From assembly GCA_965263365.1 (NCBI GenBank), contig OZ253672.1:2272677-2336676 (forward strand): DNA of 64,000 nucleotides. Reading direction: 5' to 3'. Below, piece by piece: positions 34,696-43,930 of the stretch. How positions within the stretch are numbered: position 1 is the stretch's first letter; every line of letters begins with the position of its first letter. The translations under genes and the position numbers were made by a program. The notes under the pieces were generated by a model, which ran no database searches, was not told the origin of the DNA, and saw only the letters and a list, made by a program, of their open reading frames with translations. This DNA is from CANMUM01 sp965263365 (GTDB taxonomy: Bacteria; Pseudomonadota; Alphaproteobacteria; Rhodobacterales; Rhodobacteraceae).

Positions 34696-36363
34696 ATGAA
34701 TGAGAATGTGAATCAAGTTGAGCGTGAAGCGATGGAATATGATGTTGTAATCGTTGGAGCTGGCCCGTCTGGTTTGTCGGCTGCGATACGGCTAAAACAA
34801 CTCAATAGTGACTTGAATATTGTCGTTCTTGAAAAGGGCTCAGAGGTTGGTGCGCATATTTTATCTGGCGCTGTTCTTGATCCAGCGGGCCTTGATCGCC
34901 TGATGCCGGACTGGAAGGACAAAGGGGCGCCAGTTGATGTTGAGGTTACAGAAGACAAGTTCCTTTATCTTTCTGAGAATGGAAAAACGGGAATTCCTGG
35001 ATTTGTAATGCCTGGATTTATGCATAATCACGGCAATTATGTTGTATCTATGGGAAATGTTTGCCGTTGGCTTGGTGAACAGGCGGAAGCTTTGGGTGTC
35101 GAAATTTTTCCGGGCATGGCGTGTTCTGAGCTTGTTTACGGAAAAAATGGAGAAGTGCGCGGTGTTGTTGCGGGCGAATTTGGAAAAAATCCAGATGGTA
35201 CATCTGGGCCTTCATACGAGCCTGGAATGGAAGTTTTGGGTAAATATGTATTGCTTGGCGAAGGGGCGCGTGGTTCCTTGTCGAAGGCTGCTATTTCTAA
35301 ATTTAATCTCGACCGTGATAGTGATTATCAAAAATATGGCTTGGGAATGAAAGAACTTTGGGAGGTCAAGCCGGAGAACCATAAGCCAGGCCGTGTTGTT
35401 CATACAATGGGCTGGCCACTTGGCACAAAAAACACGGGCGGCTCCTTTATGTATCATCTCGAAAATAATCAGGTTGTTGTCGGTTTGATTGTGGATTTGA
35501 ATTATAAAAATCCGCATCTTTTCCCATATATGGAGTTTCAGCGCCTCAAGCATCACCCCGTATTTAAGGAGACACTTGAGGGTGGCAAGCGCGTGGCTTA
35601 CGGCGCACGTGCGGTTACGAAGGGCGGTGTTCAGTCAATGCCAAAATCGGCCTTCCCGGGCGGCTTGTTATTGGGATGTTCAATTGGTCTCGTGAATTTG
35701 CCGCGCATTAAAGGCAATCATAACGCGATGCATTCTGGATGTGATGCCGCTGAAGCTGTTCATGCTGCGCTTGAGGCTAATCGTCAAGGTGATATCATCG
35801 ATACTTACGATCAGGCGCTCATCGAAGGACCGGTTGGCAAAGACTTGAAACCTGTACGTAATGTGGCCCCTTTGAATGGCCGCTATGGTTTATTGGGTGG
35901 CATGATGCTTGGCGGCATAGATATGTGGGCGGCGCATTTGTTGAAATTTAACATTTTTGGCACGCTTAAACATGGAAAATCTGATGCACAATCAACCGGA
36001 AAAGCGAAGGATTATCCAGTGATTGAGTATCCAAAGCCGGATGGTGTGCTGAGTTTTGACCGTCTCACGAATGTAAGTTTTTCGGCGACAAATCACGAAG
36101 AAGAACAGCCATGTCATTTGCAACTTGCGGACCCGGATTTGCCCATACGCGTAAATCTGCCTGAATATGCAGAACCTGCCCAGCGTTATTGTCCTGCAGG
36201 GGTTTATGAGGTAATTTACAACGATAAGGGAGAAGATCCGCGGTTTCAGATTAATGCGCAAAATTGCGTACATTGTAAAACATGTGATATCAAAGATCCG
36301 CTTCAAAACATTAACTGGCAAACGCCACAAGGTGGTGAAGGCCCAAATTACCCGAATATGTGA
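34696..36363 (+). CDS. Electron transfer flavoprotein-ubiquinone oxidoreductase
   Basis: Passes electrons from ETF (fatty and amino acid oxidation) to ubiquinone. The FAD fold YDVVIVGAGPSGLSAAIRL opens the protein. GAHILSGAVLDP, GMKELWEVKPENHKPG, GWPLGTKNTGGSF and GNHNAMHSGCDAAEA follow in family order. The C-terminal 4Fe-4S site uses Cys in QRYCPAGVYE and in NAQNCVHCKTCDIKDP, ahead of the ending QGGEGPNYPNM. The ATG at 34696 has AGGA 8 nt upstream and gives 555 residues, the usual length. The TPR gene begins at its stop. Confidence 0.96.
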   Translation: MNENVNQVEREAMEYDVVIVGAGPSGLSAAIRLKQLNSDLNIVVLEKGSEVGAHILSGAVLDPAGLDRLMPDWKDKGAPVDVEVTEDKFLYLSENGKTGIPGFVMPGFMHNHGNYVVSMGNVCRWLGEQAEALGVEIFPGMACSELVYGKNGEVRGVVAGEFGKNPDGTSGPSYEPGMEVLGKYVLLGEGARGSLSKAAISKFNLDRDSDYQKYGLGMKELWEVKPENHKPGRVVHTMGWPLGTKNTGGSFMYHLENNQVVVGLIVDLNYKNPHLFPYMEFQRLKHHPVFKETLEGGKRVAYGARAVTKGGVQSMPKSAFPGGLLLGCSIGLVNLPRIKGNHNAMHSGCDAAEAVHAALEANRQGDIIDTYDQALIEGPVGKDLKPVRNVAPLNGRYGLLGGMMLGGIDMWAAHLLKFNIFGTLKHGKSDAQSTGKAKDYPVIEYPKPDGVLSFDRLTNVSFSATNHEEEQPCHLQLADPDLPIRVNLPEYAEPAQRYCPAGVYEVIYNDKGEDPRFQINAQNCVHCKTCDIKDPLQNINWQTPQGGEGPNYPNM

Positions 36364-37997
36364 TGAAATTAATAAAACTCGTTTTTTGTATTGCGCTCGC
36401 AAGCGTGGCAAGTCTAGCGCAATCAAATACGATTGGTGATTTATTATCGCTCTCCTATGCGCGTGCCACTTTGGATGATGATGCGGTTGCGAAGTATATT
36501 GAGCCGAGTTTGGAAGCGCTTCCAGAAAGCCCCATTATACTGAATGCGGCAATGATGCAGGCGCTCTATGAAAGTGATCTTGAAACTGCGATTTTCTTTC
36601 AAAATAAGATTAAAGAGCAAGGCATTAATGACCCATTTGGCGCACTCGTTGCATGGGTTCATGCTGCGCGCTCACAAAACTGGGAAGGCTTAACAGGTCT
36701 TTCAAATGAAGTCGGATTTCTTGACGATATCATTTCGGAAGCCTGGTCAATTGCGGGTGGCGGAGATGTTGATTCTGCAGTTTCATACTTAGACCAAGCG
36801 ATTGCGCAAGGGGGCTCACTTTCAGCTCTTTATAAATACCAACAAGCGATGATGATTGCCTACTATAATCAAAATTATGCGCGATCGCTTGAGCTGTTGA
36901 AAGATGAGGATGGCGCTTATCTCTATTTAGGTGAACAATCCTATGTTGCTATTATGGTCATGGCTTTGCTTGAAAATGATCCCACAGCCCTCGAGCAAAT
37001 TACAGAAAATTTGGGTCCGCGCGCGTTTTGGCCTGCGGAGTATTTAGAGCCATTTGAATTCGCGATGGAAGGTAAAATTCATCCATCTGTTATTTTCGCG
37101 AAGCCTCAAAACGCTTTGGCTGAATATCTTGATTTGGTGCTCTCCCAAAGTGACGGAAATCAATTTCCAAGAACGACGATGCGAATGTTTGCGCTGCTTC
37201 TTTCCAATTTAGCGCCTGAAGTTCCGCGCTATCAGCTTGGCTTGTTGGGACATTTTTATCAAAATGGAGAATTTGAAGATGTTCTTCAGTTCGTTCAAAA
37301 TTCTGAAGAGGTACTGAATTCATCCCATTTGAAGAATATTTATAATTTCAATTCATTGTTACAACTCGGTCGTGAAGAGGAGGCGCGTGCTGTACTTGAA
37401 AGTGAAGACAAAAGCTTTCAAAATCTGAAATGGATTGCCGACAGCTTTCAAATTCTTGAAGAGCATGAAAATGCGATTGAGGCTTACAAAGAAACTTTAA
37501 ATTTTGAGGGCCTAGATGGAACGCGTAGAGCTGAAGTGCTTTACAGAGGATCAATATCTGCACAGATTATTCAAGATTGGGAATTGTCATTGAGTTGGCT
37601 TGCGGAAGCATTGGAGCTGGCACCGGATGATCCTGATATTTTGAATAATTATGGCTATACGCTTGTTGATTTAGGGCAGGATCTAGATCTCGGACTTGAG
37701 CTTGTTGGGCGTGCGGTTGAAATAAGTGATAGTGAGCCGCATATTTTGGATAGTTTGGGATGGGCTTATTTTAAAATTGGAGAATACGAAAAAGCCCTTG
37801 AGCCGATAGAGCGCGCGGTGGTCTTTATGTCGACGAATGTGATTGTCAATGCGCATTTGGGTGACGTGTATTGGAAGCTTGGGCGTCAAAGAGAAGCTAC
37901 CTATCAGTGGAAGCGGGCCTTAGAAAACCTTGAAGAAGATCTTCCTGATATTACGCGCGCTGAGCTTGAGGACCGTTTGGCGAATGGGCTTGAGTGA
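36363..37997 (+). CDS. Exported TPR-repeat protein
   Basis: A 544-residue protein with a signal peptide (about 1-20, SLAQS). It is mostly helical hairpins, with clear tetratricopeptide units near the C-terminus: LSWLAEALELAPDDPDILNN (split over two helices), YGYTLVDLGQD..., DSEPHILDSLGWAYFKIGEYEKALEPIERAV and AHLGDVYWKLGRQREATYQWKRAL. Proteins of this kind precede ispE in many alphaproteobacteria and are thought to act as periplasmic scaffolds; no precise role is known. The start sits in the stop of the ETF-QO gene (GTGATG), and its 3' end overlaps the ispE start by 14 nt. Confidence 0.85.
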   Translation: MKLIKLVFCIALASVASLAQSNTIGDLLSLSYARATLDDDAVAKYIEPSLEALPESPIILNAAMMQALYESDLETAIFFQNKIKEQGINDPFGALVAWVHAARSQNWEGLTGLSNEVGFLDDIISEAWSIAGGGDVDSAVSYLDQAIAQGGSLSALYKYQQAMMIAYYNQNYARSLELLKDEDGAYLYLGEQSYVAIMVMALLENDPTALEQITENLGPRAFWPAEYLEPFEFAMEGKIHPSVIFAKPQNALAEYLDLVLSQSDGNQFPRTTMRMFALLLSNLAPEVPRYQLGLLGHFYQNGEFEDVLQFVQNSEEVLNSSHLKNIYNFNSLLQLGREEEARAVLESEDKSFQNLKWIADSFQILEEHENAIEAYKETLNFEGLDGTRRAEVLYRGSISAQIIQDWELSLSWLAEALELAPDDPDILNNYGYTLVDLGQDLDLGLELVGRAVEISDSEPHILDSLGWAYFKIGEYEKALEPIERAVVFMSTNVIVNAHLGDVYWKLGRQREATYQWKRALENLEEDLPDITRAELEDRLANGLE

Positions 37998-38847
37998 TTG
38001 GTATTGTTTTGATGTGCCCGCAAAGGTCAATTTGAATCTCCATGTGACCGAAAAACGGACGGATGGATACCACTTGCTAGATTCGCTTGTTGTATTTACG
38101 GACGGGATTGATCGGATATTTGTGCGTAAAAGCGATTGGACACGTGTTGAAATTCAAGGCGCGTTTTGTGATGGGATTTCCTCCGAGCAAAATTCGATTT
38201 GGGGCGCAATAAACTGGTTCACAAGTCGATATGGAATCGATCCGAAGGTTGAGGTTGTCCTTGAAAAAAATATTCCTGTGGAAGCTGGTCTTGGTGGTGG
38301 ATCATCGGATTGCGCAGTTATGTTGCGTGCGCTTTGTGGAATTTTTGAAAAGCCTGTTCCGGATGCGATTGATTTGCTTGATTTGGGCGCTGATGTGCCC
38401 GCGTGTTTTTGGGGGCGAAGTTTGCAAATGCGCGGGATTGGCGAACTTCTGACAGAAGTTAAATGCGAAAAGGACTATGGAATTCTCTTAATGAATCCCG
38501 GGGTTGCTGTTCAGACTGGAAAAATTTTTTCTTCCCCGCTGATGTGCTTTTCGAGTGCGCCCAATCAGATGCAATTTGAGCATGCCGTTATGAATGGTCA
38601 TAATGATCTTGAGGCCGCGGCGATAGATTATTGCCCACAGATTCGCGATCGTATTGATGCTCTGAATGAACAAAAACCAATGGTTGCGCGCATGAGCGGC
38701 TCAGGGGCGAGTGTATTTGGTCTTTTTGACAACCAAGCGGCGGCGTTTACAGCGAAAGCGCGATTGCGAAAGGTCTATGCGAAAGACTGGATTTGGGCGG
38801 GCGGGCTTACACGAGACGATTCACAACCTGATCACAAAGCGCAATAA
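37984..38847 (+). CDS. ispE: 4-diphosphocytidyl-2-C-methyl-D-erythritol kinase
   Basis: GHMP kinase of the MEP isoprenoid pathway. The N-terminus VPAKVNLNLHVTEKRTDGYHLL is diagnostic (Lys and Asp/Tyr for substrate). The ATP loop is PVEAGLGGGSSDCAVMLRAL, and the C-terminal GHMP motif is RMSGSGASVFGLF. The ATG at 37984 gives 287 residues (E. coli 283); the frame is open upstream only within the TPR gene. Its 3' end overlaps the convergent polyprenyl synthase gene by 41 bp. Both act in isoprenoid and quinone precursor supply. Confidence 0.94.
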   Translation: MGLSDWYCFDVPAKVNLNLHVTEKRTDGYHLLDSLVVFTDGIDRIFVRKSDWTRVEIQGAFCDGISSEQNSIWGAINWFTSRYGIDPKVEVVLEKNIPVEAGLGGGSSDCAVMLRALCGIFEKPVPDAIDLLDLGADVPACFWGRSLQMRGIGELLTEVKCEKDYGILLMNPGVAVQTGKIFSSPLMCFSSAPNQMQFEHAVMNGHNDLEAAAIDYCPQIRDRIDALNEQKPMVARMSGSGASVFGLFDNQAAAFTAKARLRKVYAKDWIWAGGLTRDDSQPDHKAQ

Positions 38848-39793
38848 GACTTGTTTTTGTGGGCGTTTCTTTAAATGATTTGAGCAAATTTTTTGCGTCA
38901 TTGCTTAGCGATAATGCTGTTTCGCGGCTTGTTTTTATGGTTTGATATTTTTCCAAGAGTTGAAGTGCATGTGAAAAATCGTCGTCATTTTGCTCGCCGC
39001 GTCCGATGGTGCGTTTCCAAAAATCGCGCTCATGTGGATCGGCGTTCTCAATGGCGCGAATGACGGGCAACGTCAGCTTGCATTCTGCAAAGTCGTTTCC
39101 AAGTTTTTTGCCAAACTCGGACGTGGCGGTATAGTCAAGCACGTCATCGGCGATTTGAAATGCGAGGCCAAGCGCCATCCCATATTCACGCAGAGTCTTG
39201 ATTTCGGCCTCAGATGCATTCGCGATAATGCCGCCCACTTCACAAGCAGCTGCAAATAGTGCAGCGGTTTTGCCGCGAATAACTTGAAAATATGTTTCTT
39301 CGGAAGTTTTTATATCTTGCGCGGCTGTAAGCTGTAAAACTTCGCCTTCTGCAATGACAGCCGACGCATTAGAGAGCACTTCGAGTACTTTAAGGTTTTC
39401 TGTTTCAACCATAAGTTGAAATGATCTTGAAAAAAGATAGTCGCCAACGAGTACGGAAGATTTGTTGTCCCAAATTTGATTGGCCGTTGCAAGACCGCGT
39501 CTTTTATCGCTCTCGTCTACAACATCATCGTGCAAAAGCGTTGCCGAATGAATAAATTCGACTGTAGTCGCAAGCTTAACGTCAAGCTCACCCTCATAGT
39601 CGCAAATTTTTGCGCAAGCGATTGTGAGTAGTGGGCGGATGCGCTTGCCGCCCGCATTGATTAAATGTGAGCTTAATTCTGGAATGCGAACGGCATGTTG
39701 GCTTTGCATACGTGTGTTAATCAAAAGATCAACGTCTTTGAGCTTTTGTTCAAACATTGCTTGAAGTTTATCGAGAGCAGTTTGTGTATTCAA
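38807..39793 (-). CDS. ispB: Polyprenyl diphosphate synthase (ubiquinone side chain)
   Basis: Trans-prenyltransferase of 328 residues that builds the long isoprenoid tail of ubiquinone. First aspartate-rich motif LLHDDVVDESDKRRG (about 90-104); second FQIADDVLDYTATSEFGKKLGNDF (in two parts near 214-232). GGKRIRPLL at about 47-55 binds pyrophosphate. Small residues before the first DDxxD match long-chain (C40-C50) synthases, but the exact chain length is not determinable. Tail-to-tail overlap of 41 bp with ispE. Confidence 0.92.
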   Translation of the reverse strand: MNTQTALDKLQAMFEQKLKDVDLLINTRMQSQHAVRIPELSSHLINAGGKRIRPLLTIACAKICDYEGELDVKLATTVEFIHSATLLHDDVVDESDKRRGLATANQIWDNKSSVLVGDYLFSRSFQLMVETENLKVLEVLSNASAVIAEGEVLQLTAAQDIKTSEETYFQVIRGKTAALFAAACEVGGIIANASEAEIKTLREYGMALGLAFQIADDVLDYTATSEFGKKLGNDFAECKLTLPVIRAIENADPHERDFWKRTIGRGEQNDDDFSHALQLLEKYQTIKTSRETALSLSNDAKNLLKSFKETPTKTSLIALCDQVVNRLV

Positions 39794-39907
39794 TTTGCTA
39801 ACTTAATTAATTTTCTAACCATATAAATCGAAGCAGCACAGAGGTCTATAGCTTAAGTTGAATTTCGAAGTTTGCAAATGCGCAATTTTGCTGCATATGT
39901 TGTTTTA

Positions 39908-40633
39908 ATGGAAACAAGCTTGGACAAATTTTTGGATGGCCGTTTGGCGCTGCTACAGCCTAAAAGCGGTTTTCGTGCTGGCACAGATAGTGTGCTGCTC
40001 GCAGCAGGAGTTGACGCTCAAGAAGGTGAAACAGTACTTGAGCTTGGTGTCGGGGTGGGTGTTGTGCTTTGTTGCTTGGCAAAACGCGTGCCGAATTTGG
40101 ACCTGTGGGGTTTGGAAAAAAATGATGAGGTTGCTGAACTGGCAATGCAAAACCTAAAAAGCTCGGGATTTAAAGGACGAATTTTTAAAGGGAATGTTTG
40201 CGATCCACCTAAAGGGCTGATGCAAAAACAATTTGATCATATTGTGATGAATCCCCCGTATTTTAGTCAAGACTCGCATTCATTGCCGAAAGAACTTTAT
40301 AATCAAAATGCTCGTATTGCTGAAGAAAATCTGAATAACTGGGTTAGACTTGCTTACAAAAGGCTCAAGCCAAAAGGTCTTCTAACGCTCGTTCATCGGG
40401 TTGAAGCGCTCGCAGAAATTTTGGAACTCGTTCGTTTCGACTTTGGAGATATTCAGATTTTACCTATTCAGTCTCGTCCGCAAAAATCCGCAAAATCTGT
40501 AATTATTAAAGCGCGTAAAGATCGCAAAGGGCCTTTAGAATTGTTATCGCCACTTGCTCTTTATGATGAAGCCGGTGTTGTTAGTGAGGCCTATGAACGC
40601 ATTGCGCGTCATGCAAAAGCGTTAACATTTTAG
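39908..40633 (+). CDS. tRNA1(Val) adenine-N6 methyltransferase-like (TrmN6/YfiC family)
   Basis: SAM-dependent methyltransferase of about 241 residues from the ATG 39908. LLQPKSGFRAGTDSVLLAA opens the fold as in TrmN6. Motif I is VLELGVGVGVVLCCLA and the catalytic NPPY lies in HIVMNPPYFSQ. The C-terminal RPQKSAKSVIIKARKDRKG is typical of the family. Starts at 39878 or earlier are possible; none has a strong ribosome site. The neighbouring polyprenyl synthase gene is divergent, which is the common alphaproteobacterial layout. Confidence 0.82.
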   Translation: METSLDKFLDGRLALLQPKSGFRAGTDSVLLAAGVDAQEGETVLELGVGVGVVLCCLAKRVPNLDLWGLEKNDEVAELAMQNLKSSGFKGRIFKGNVCDPPKGLMQKQFDHIVMNPPYFSQDSHSLPKELYNQNARIAEENLNNWVRLAYKRLKPKGLLTLVHRVEALAEILELVRFDFGDIQILPIQSRPQKSAKSVIIKARKDRKGPLELLSPLALYDEAGVVSEAYERIARHAKALTF

Positions 40634-40723
40634 CAAGCTTCAAAATAATTTTCAAATTTTTTCGTGACTCGAATCATTAATTGTGCTGTCATGAAAATGT
40701 CATATATTGAAAAGGAGGACATT

Positions 40724-40891
40724 GTGAGCGTTGAAAATCATATCAGTGCACTAAAAACCAAAAAACAAGAAATTGAAAAAAAGATAGAGCGCGAAGAAAA
40801 TCGTGCAGCAGTTGATGAACTTAAAATCCAAGTTCTGAAGAAAGAAAAACTGAGAATTAAGGATGAAATAGCGGATATGGGCGGTTTATAA
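40724..40891 (+). CDS. DUF465 (YdcH-like) small coiled-coil protein
   Basis: The 55-residue protein (MSVENHISALKTKKQEIEKK then KIEREENRAAVDELKIQVLK, ending DEIADMGGL) is almost wholly one charged helical hairpin, matching DUF465: a pair of helices with an LKKEKLRIKDEI second half. The function of the family is unknown. The GTG at 40724 was chosen because of a perfect AAGGAGG site 5 nt upstream; the longer in-frame ATG at 40664 is not supported. Confidence 0.88.
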   Translation: MSVENHISALKTKKQEIEKKIEREENRAAVDELKIQVLKKEKLRIKDEIADMGGL

Positions 40892-40953
40892 CACTTCCCG
40901 TTTAGAAAAATTAAATTGCAAATTTTTGTAGAAATTTATCCACGCTGAGTGGG

Positions 40954-40982
40954 TTGATGTATTTTTATTATTTTTATATGCT
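40954..40982 (+). promoter_or_regulatory. Possible promoter of prpE
   Basis: TTGATG (40954-40959), a 17-nt AT-rich spacer and TATGCT (40977-40982) lie 63 bp before the prpE start. The boxes match only partly and the region is AT-rich, so this is tentative. Confidence 0.3.
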
Positions 40983-41044
40983 TTGCTGAATAACAAAAAT
41001 AATAAAAAAGCTCCCGAGAATTAACTAAACCGAAAGGGAGTAGT

Positions 41045-42937
41045 ATGTCTTATCAAGACACTTATCAGAACTGGAAAAACAATCCTGAAAAATTCTGGCT
41101 TGATGCCGCCAAAGAGCTGCATTGGTTTGAGCCGCCTTCGCGTGCATTAAGCGAAAAGGGCGATGGATTATTTGAGTGGTTTGCAGATGGTGTGACCAAT
41201 ACATGCTATAATGCAGTAGATCGTCATGTTGAAAACGGACTTGGTGAGCAAGTCGCTGTGATTTACGATAGTCCAATCACGGGGCGTAAATTGAAAATGA
41301 CTTACTTTGAACTCCAAGAGCAAGTTGCGCGTTTGGGTGGGGCTTTGTTGACAAAGGGTGTTTCAAAGGGCGACCGTGTGATCATTTATATGCCGATGAT
41401 ACCTGAGGCGCTTGTAGCGATGCTCGCTTGTGCGCGTATTGGTGCGGTTCATTCGGTTGTGTTTGGGGGTTTTGCCGCAAACGAGCTTGCCACACGCATC
41501 AATGATGCGAAACCGAAAGCGGTATTAGCTGCAAGTTGCGGGATTGAGCCGGGGCGGATTGTGGCATATGAACCGCTTCTGAAAGGGGCAATTGAGCTTT
41601 CAGATTATAAGCCAGAAGTCGCATTTATATATGCGCGTGAAGAAGCAAGTTTCGAACTTGGCGGCATATTTTATGACTGGAAGGACGCTGTTGCAGCGGC
41701 GCAGCCTTGCGAATGTGTGCTGGTTAAGGGTAATGATCCACTTTATATTCTGTATACTTCAGGCACAACTGGTCAACCAAAAGGAGTTGTGCGGCACAAC
41801 GGCGGCCATATGGTGGCGCTAAATTGGACCATGAAAAATGTCTATAACGTAGAACCTGGTGACGTTTATTGGGCGGCCTCTGACGTGGGTTGGGTTGTTG
41901 GCCATAGCTACATCACCTATGGGCCCCTCATTCATGGAAACCCAACGATTCTATTTGAAGGAAAGCCCGTGGGCACACCTGACGCGGGTACGTTTTGGAG
42001 AGTGATTGAAGAATATAATGTAAAAGTACTATTTACCGCACCAACTGCTTTTCGCGCAATCAAGCGAGAAGATCCGCAAGGTGCTTTGCTAAACGACTAT
42101 GATATTGGCTCTTTGCAAGCCTTGTATTTGGCAGGTGAGCGCGCTGATCCCGATACGATTGTTTGGGCACAAGAAAAATTGGGGGTGCCTGTCGTAGATC
42201 ATTGGTGGCAGACCGAAACAGGTTATGCGATCGTTGCCAATCCGCTTGGTATTGAAGAGCTTCCAACGAAATTGGGTTCACCAACTGTGCCAATGCCGGG
42301 CTATCAAGTCGATATCTTAGATGAGGCTGGTAACGTTCTTGAGGCTGATACGCTGGGGGCAATTGCCATTAAGCTGCCACTGCCGCCAGGTACGCTCCCC
42401 ACATTATGGAACGCGGAGGAACGTTATAAGAAGTCCTATCTTTCGACCTTTCCCGGTTATTATGAAACAGGAGATGCGGGTTATAAAGATAAAGATGGTT
42501 ATCTTTACATTATGTCGCGAACCGATGACGTGCTTAATGTAGCAGGTCATAGGCTTTCGACGGGCGCAATGGAGGAAGTCCTCTCTTCACATCCAGATGT
42601 TGTCGAGTGTGCGGTTATTGGTGTCGCGGATGATCTGAAAGGTCAGCTGCCGTTTGGATTTTTGTGTTTGAATGGTGACTGCACGCGCGCACATGATGAA
42701 ATTGTCGCCGAAGCAGTTAAACTCGTGCGTGATAAAATTGGCCCTGTGGCGGCGTTTAAGAATGCGACTATTGTGCATAGACTGCCAAAAACAAGATCTG
42801 GAAAAATATTGAGAGGGACAATGGTAAGCATCGCAGATGCAGCGGAATGGAAAATGCCAGCGACCATTGATGATCCTGAAATCTTGGACGAGATTAAAAT
42901 TGCGTTGCAAAAATTTGGGTATGCACAGGATCGTTGA
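41045..42937 (+). CDS. prpE: Propionyl-CoA synthetase
   Basis: AMP-forming ligase that activates propionate (and acetate less well). ATP/AMP motif: YILYTSGTTGQPKGVVRHNGG (in two parts near 237-256); later GYYETGDAGYKDKDGY and SRTDDVLNVAGHRLSTGAMEE; the catalytic Lys is in KTRSGKILRGTM (about 593-604), where acetylation normally regulates the enzyme. SCGIEPGRIVAYEPLL near 160 is typical of PrpE rather than Acs, and 630 residues equals the PrpE length (628). AAAGGGAG precedes the ATG. No other prp genes are nearby. Confidence 0.9.
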   Translation: MSYQDTYQNWKNNPEKFWLDAAKELHWFEPPSRALSEKGDGLFEWFADGVTNTCYNAVDRHVENGLGEQVAVIYDSPITGRKLKMTYFELQEQVARLGGALLTKGVSKGDRVIIYMPMIPEALVAMLACARIGAVHSVVFGGFAANELATRINDAKPKAVLAASCGIEPGRIVAYEPLLKGAIELSDYKPEVAFIYAREEASFELGGIFYDWKDAVAAAQPCECVLVKGNDPLYILYTSGTTGQPKGVVRHNGGHMVALNWTMKNVYNVEPGDVYWAASDVGWVVGHSYITYGPLIHGNPTILFEGKPVGTPDAGTFWRVIEEYNVKVLFTAPTAFRAIKREDPQGALLNDYDIGSLQALYLAGERADPDTIVWAQEKLGVPVVDHWWQTETGYAIVANPLGIEELPTKLGSPTVPMPGYQVDILDEAGNVLEADTLGAIAIKLPLPPGTLPTLWNAEERYKKSYLSTFPGYYETGDAGYKDKDGYLYIMSRTDDVLNVAGHRLSTGAMEEVLSSHPDVVECAVIGVADDLKGQLPFGFLCLNGDCTRAHDEIVAEAVKLVRDKIGPVAAFKNATIVHRLPKTRSGKILRGTMVSIADAAEWKMPATIDDPEILDEIKIALQKFGYAQDR

Positions 42938-43007
42938 AGTTCTTGCGCTCTTGCTATTTAGAGGTTAGGTTTGACACATCATTAGAATTTTACAAGAGTG
43001 AGTGCGC

Positions 43008-43436
43008 ATGCAAAACCCAGATGCGGTGCAAAGGTTTTTTGAAAATGTTCCGTTGTGTCAGGCAATGAACATGCATGTCGTAACACATGAAGATGATTTG
43101 CCGGCTGTTATTTTACCATATGATCATGAGCTAATCGGTGACACAGTTACGAGCGTGGTTCATGGAGGCGCTGTTTCTGTTTTGCTTGATACGCTTTGTG
43201 GCGCCGAGGTTATAACCCATCCGCTCAATTCGATAAGTACGGCGACTATTAATTTGCGCATAGATTATTTGCGTTCAGCGCGTCCAGCGAGCGACATTTA
43301 TGCGCGCGCCGAGGTTTATCATACCACGCGCCATGTCGCATTCGTTAAAGGCGTAGCTTGGGATACGAACATAGATGCACCAATTGCGATCGCAACAGGA
43401 GCTTTTACCTTTTCTAAAAAGGCACCCAAGTCATGA
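43008..43436 (+). CDS. PaaI-type hotdog thioesterase, first of a pair
   Basis: The 142-residue hotdog-fold protein shows the PaaI family signature VVHGGAVSVLLDTLCGAE near 50-67, with the HGG nucleophile/helix region, and a central strand TATINLRIDYLRSARPASDIYARA. Substrates are acyl- or aryl-CoA esters. The ATG at 43008 is taken; a GTG at 43002 is also possible. It overlaps the second thioesterase by 4 nt, and that overlaps the monooxygenase by 4 nt, making a three-gene operon. Confidence 0.85.
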   Translation: MQNPDAVQRFFENVPLCQAMNMHVVTHEDDLPAVILPYDHELIGDTVTSVVHGGAVSVLLDTLCGAEVITHPLNSISTATINLRIDYLRSARPASDIYARAEVYHTTRHVAFVKGVAWDTNIDAPIAIATGAFTFSKKAPKS

Positions 43437-43930
43437 GCTCAAACTTGCAAGGCAGAAGTGATGAGTTCCTTGAGTTGATTGCAGCGCAAATTCCTTTTGC
43501 GCGTTATATGGGTTTTGAATATTCTAGCAATGGTACCGTGATCGAATTTGTAATGCCTTATCAGCATAAGCTGATTGGCAATCCCTTATTGCCTGCTCTT
43601 CATGGTGGTGGCGTTGCGGGTTTTCTTGAATTCTGTGCGATTGTCACTTTGGCATGGCAGAATATTGAGAGGCTTATATCGAATAGTGATATAACGATTG
43701 ACAAAATCATAGGAAAAGGCCGATTAGATCTGCCAAGGACCATTGATTTTAGCATTGATTACTTGCGCCCTGGTCGTCCAGAAGATTCTTTTGCGCGCGC
43801 GCAGATTAATCGCTTGGGTCGACGTTATTCCAGTGTAAATGTAGAAGCGTGGCAGGACGATCAAAGTCGGTTATTTGCTCAGGCGACCGGCCATTTTATG
43901 ATGCCGAGCACATTTGAGACGAACCGATGA
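43433..43930 (+). CDS. PaaI-type hotdog thioesterase, second of the pair
   Basis: The 165-residue protein has ALHGGGVAGFLEFCAIVTLAW as active-site helix (near 57-77) and TIDFSIDYLRPGRPEDSFARAQ as central strand. It carries about 20 extra residues between these (RLISNSDITIDKIIGKGRLD) compared with its neighbour. The two are clearly related and may form a heteromer, or each may cover different CoA substrates (inference). It starts in the stop codon of the first thioesterase gene. Confidence 0.84.
   Translation: MSSNLQGRSDEFLELIAAQIPFARYMGFEYSSNGTVIEFVMPYQHKLIGNPLLPALHGGGVAGFLEFCAIVTLAWQNIERLISNSDITIDKIIGKGRLDLPRTIDFSIDYLRPGRPEDSFARAQINRLGRRYSSVNVEAWQDDQSRLFAQATGHFMMPSTFETNR

Noticed and set aside
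40664..40723. Upstream ATG for the DUF465 protein.
   Set aside because: A perfect AAGGAGG lies 5 nt before the GTG at 40724, inside the longer frame, and the family starts there.
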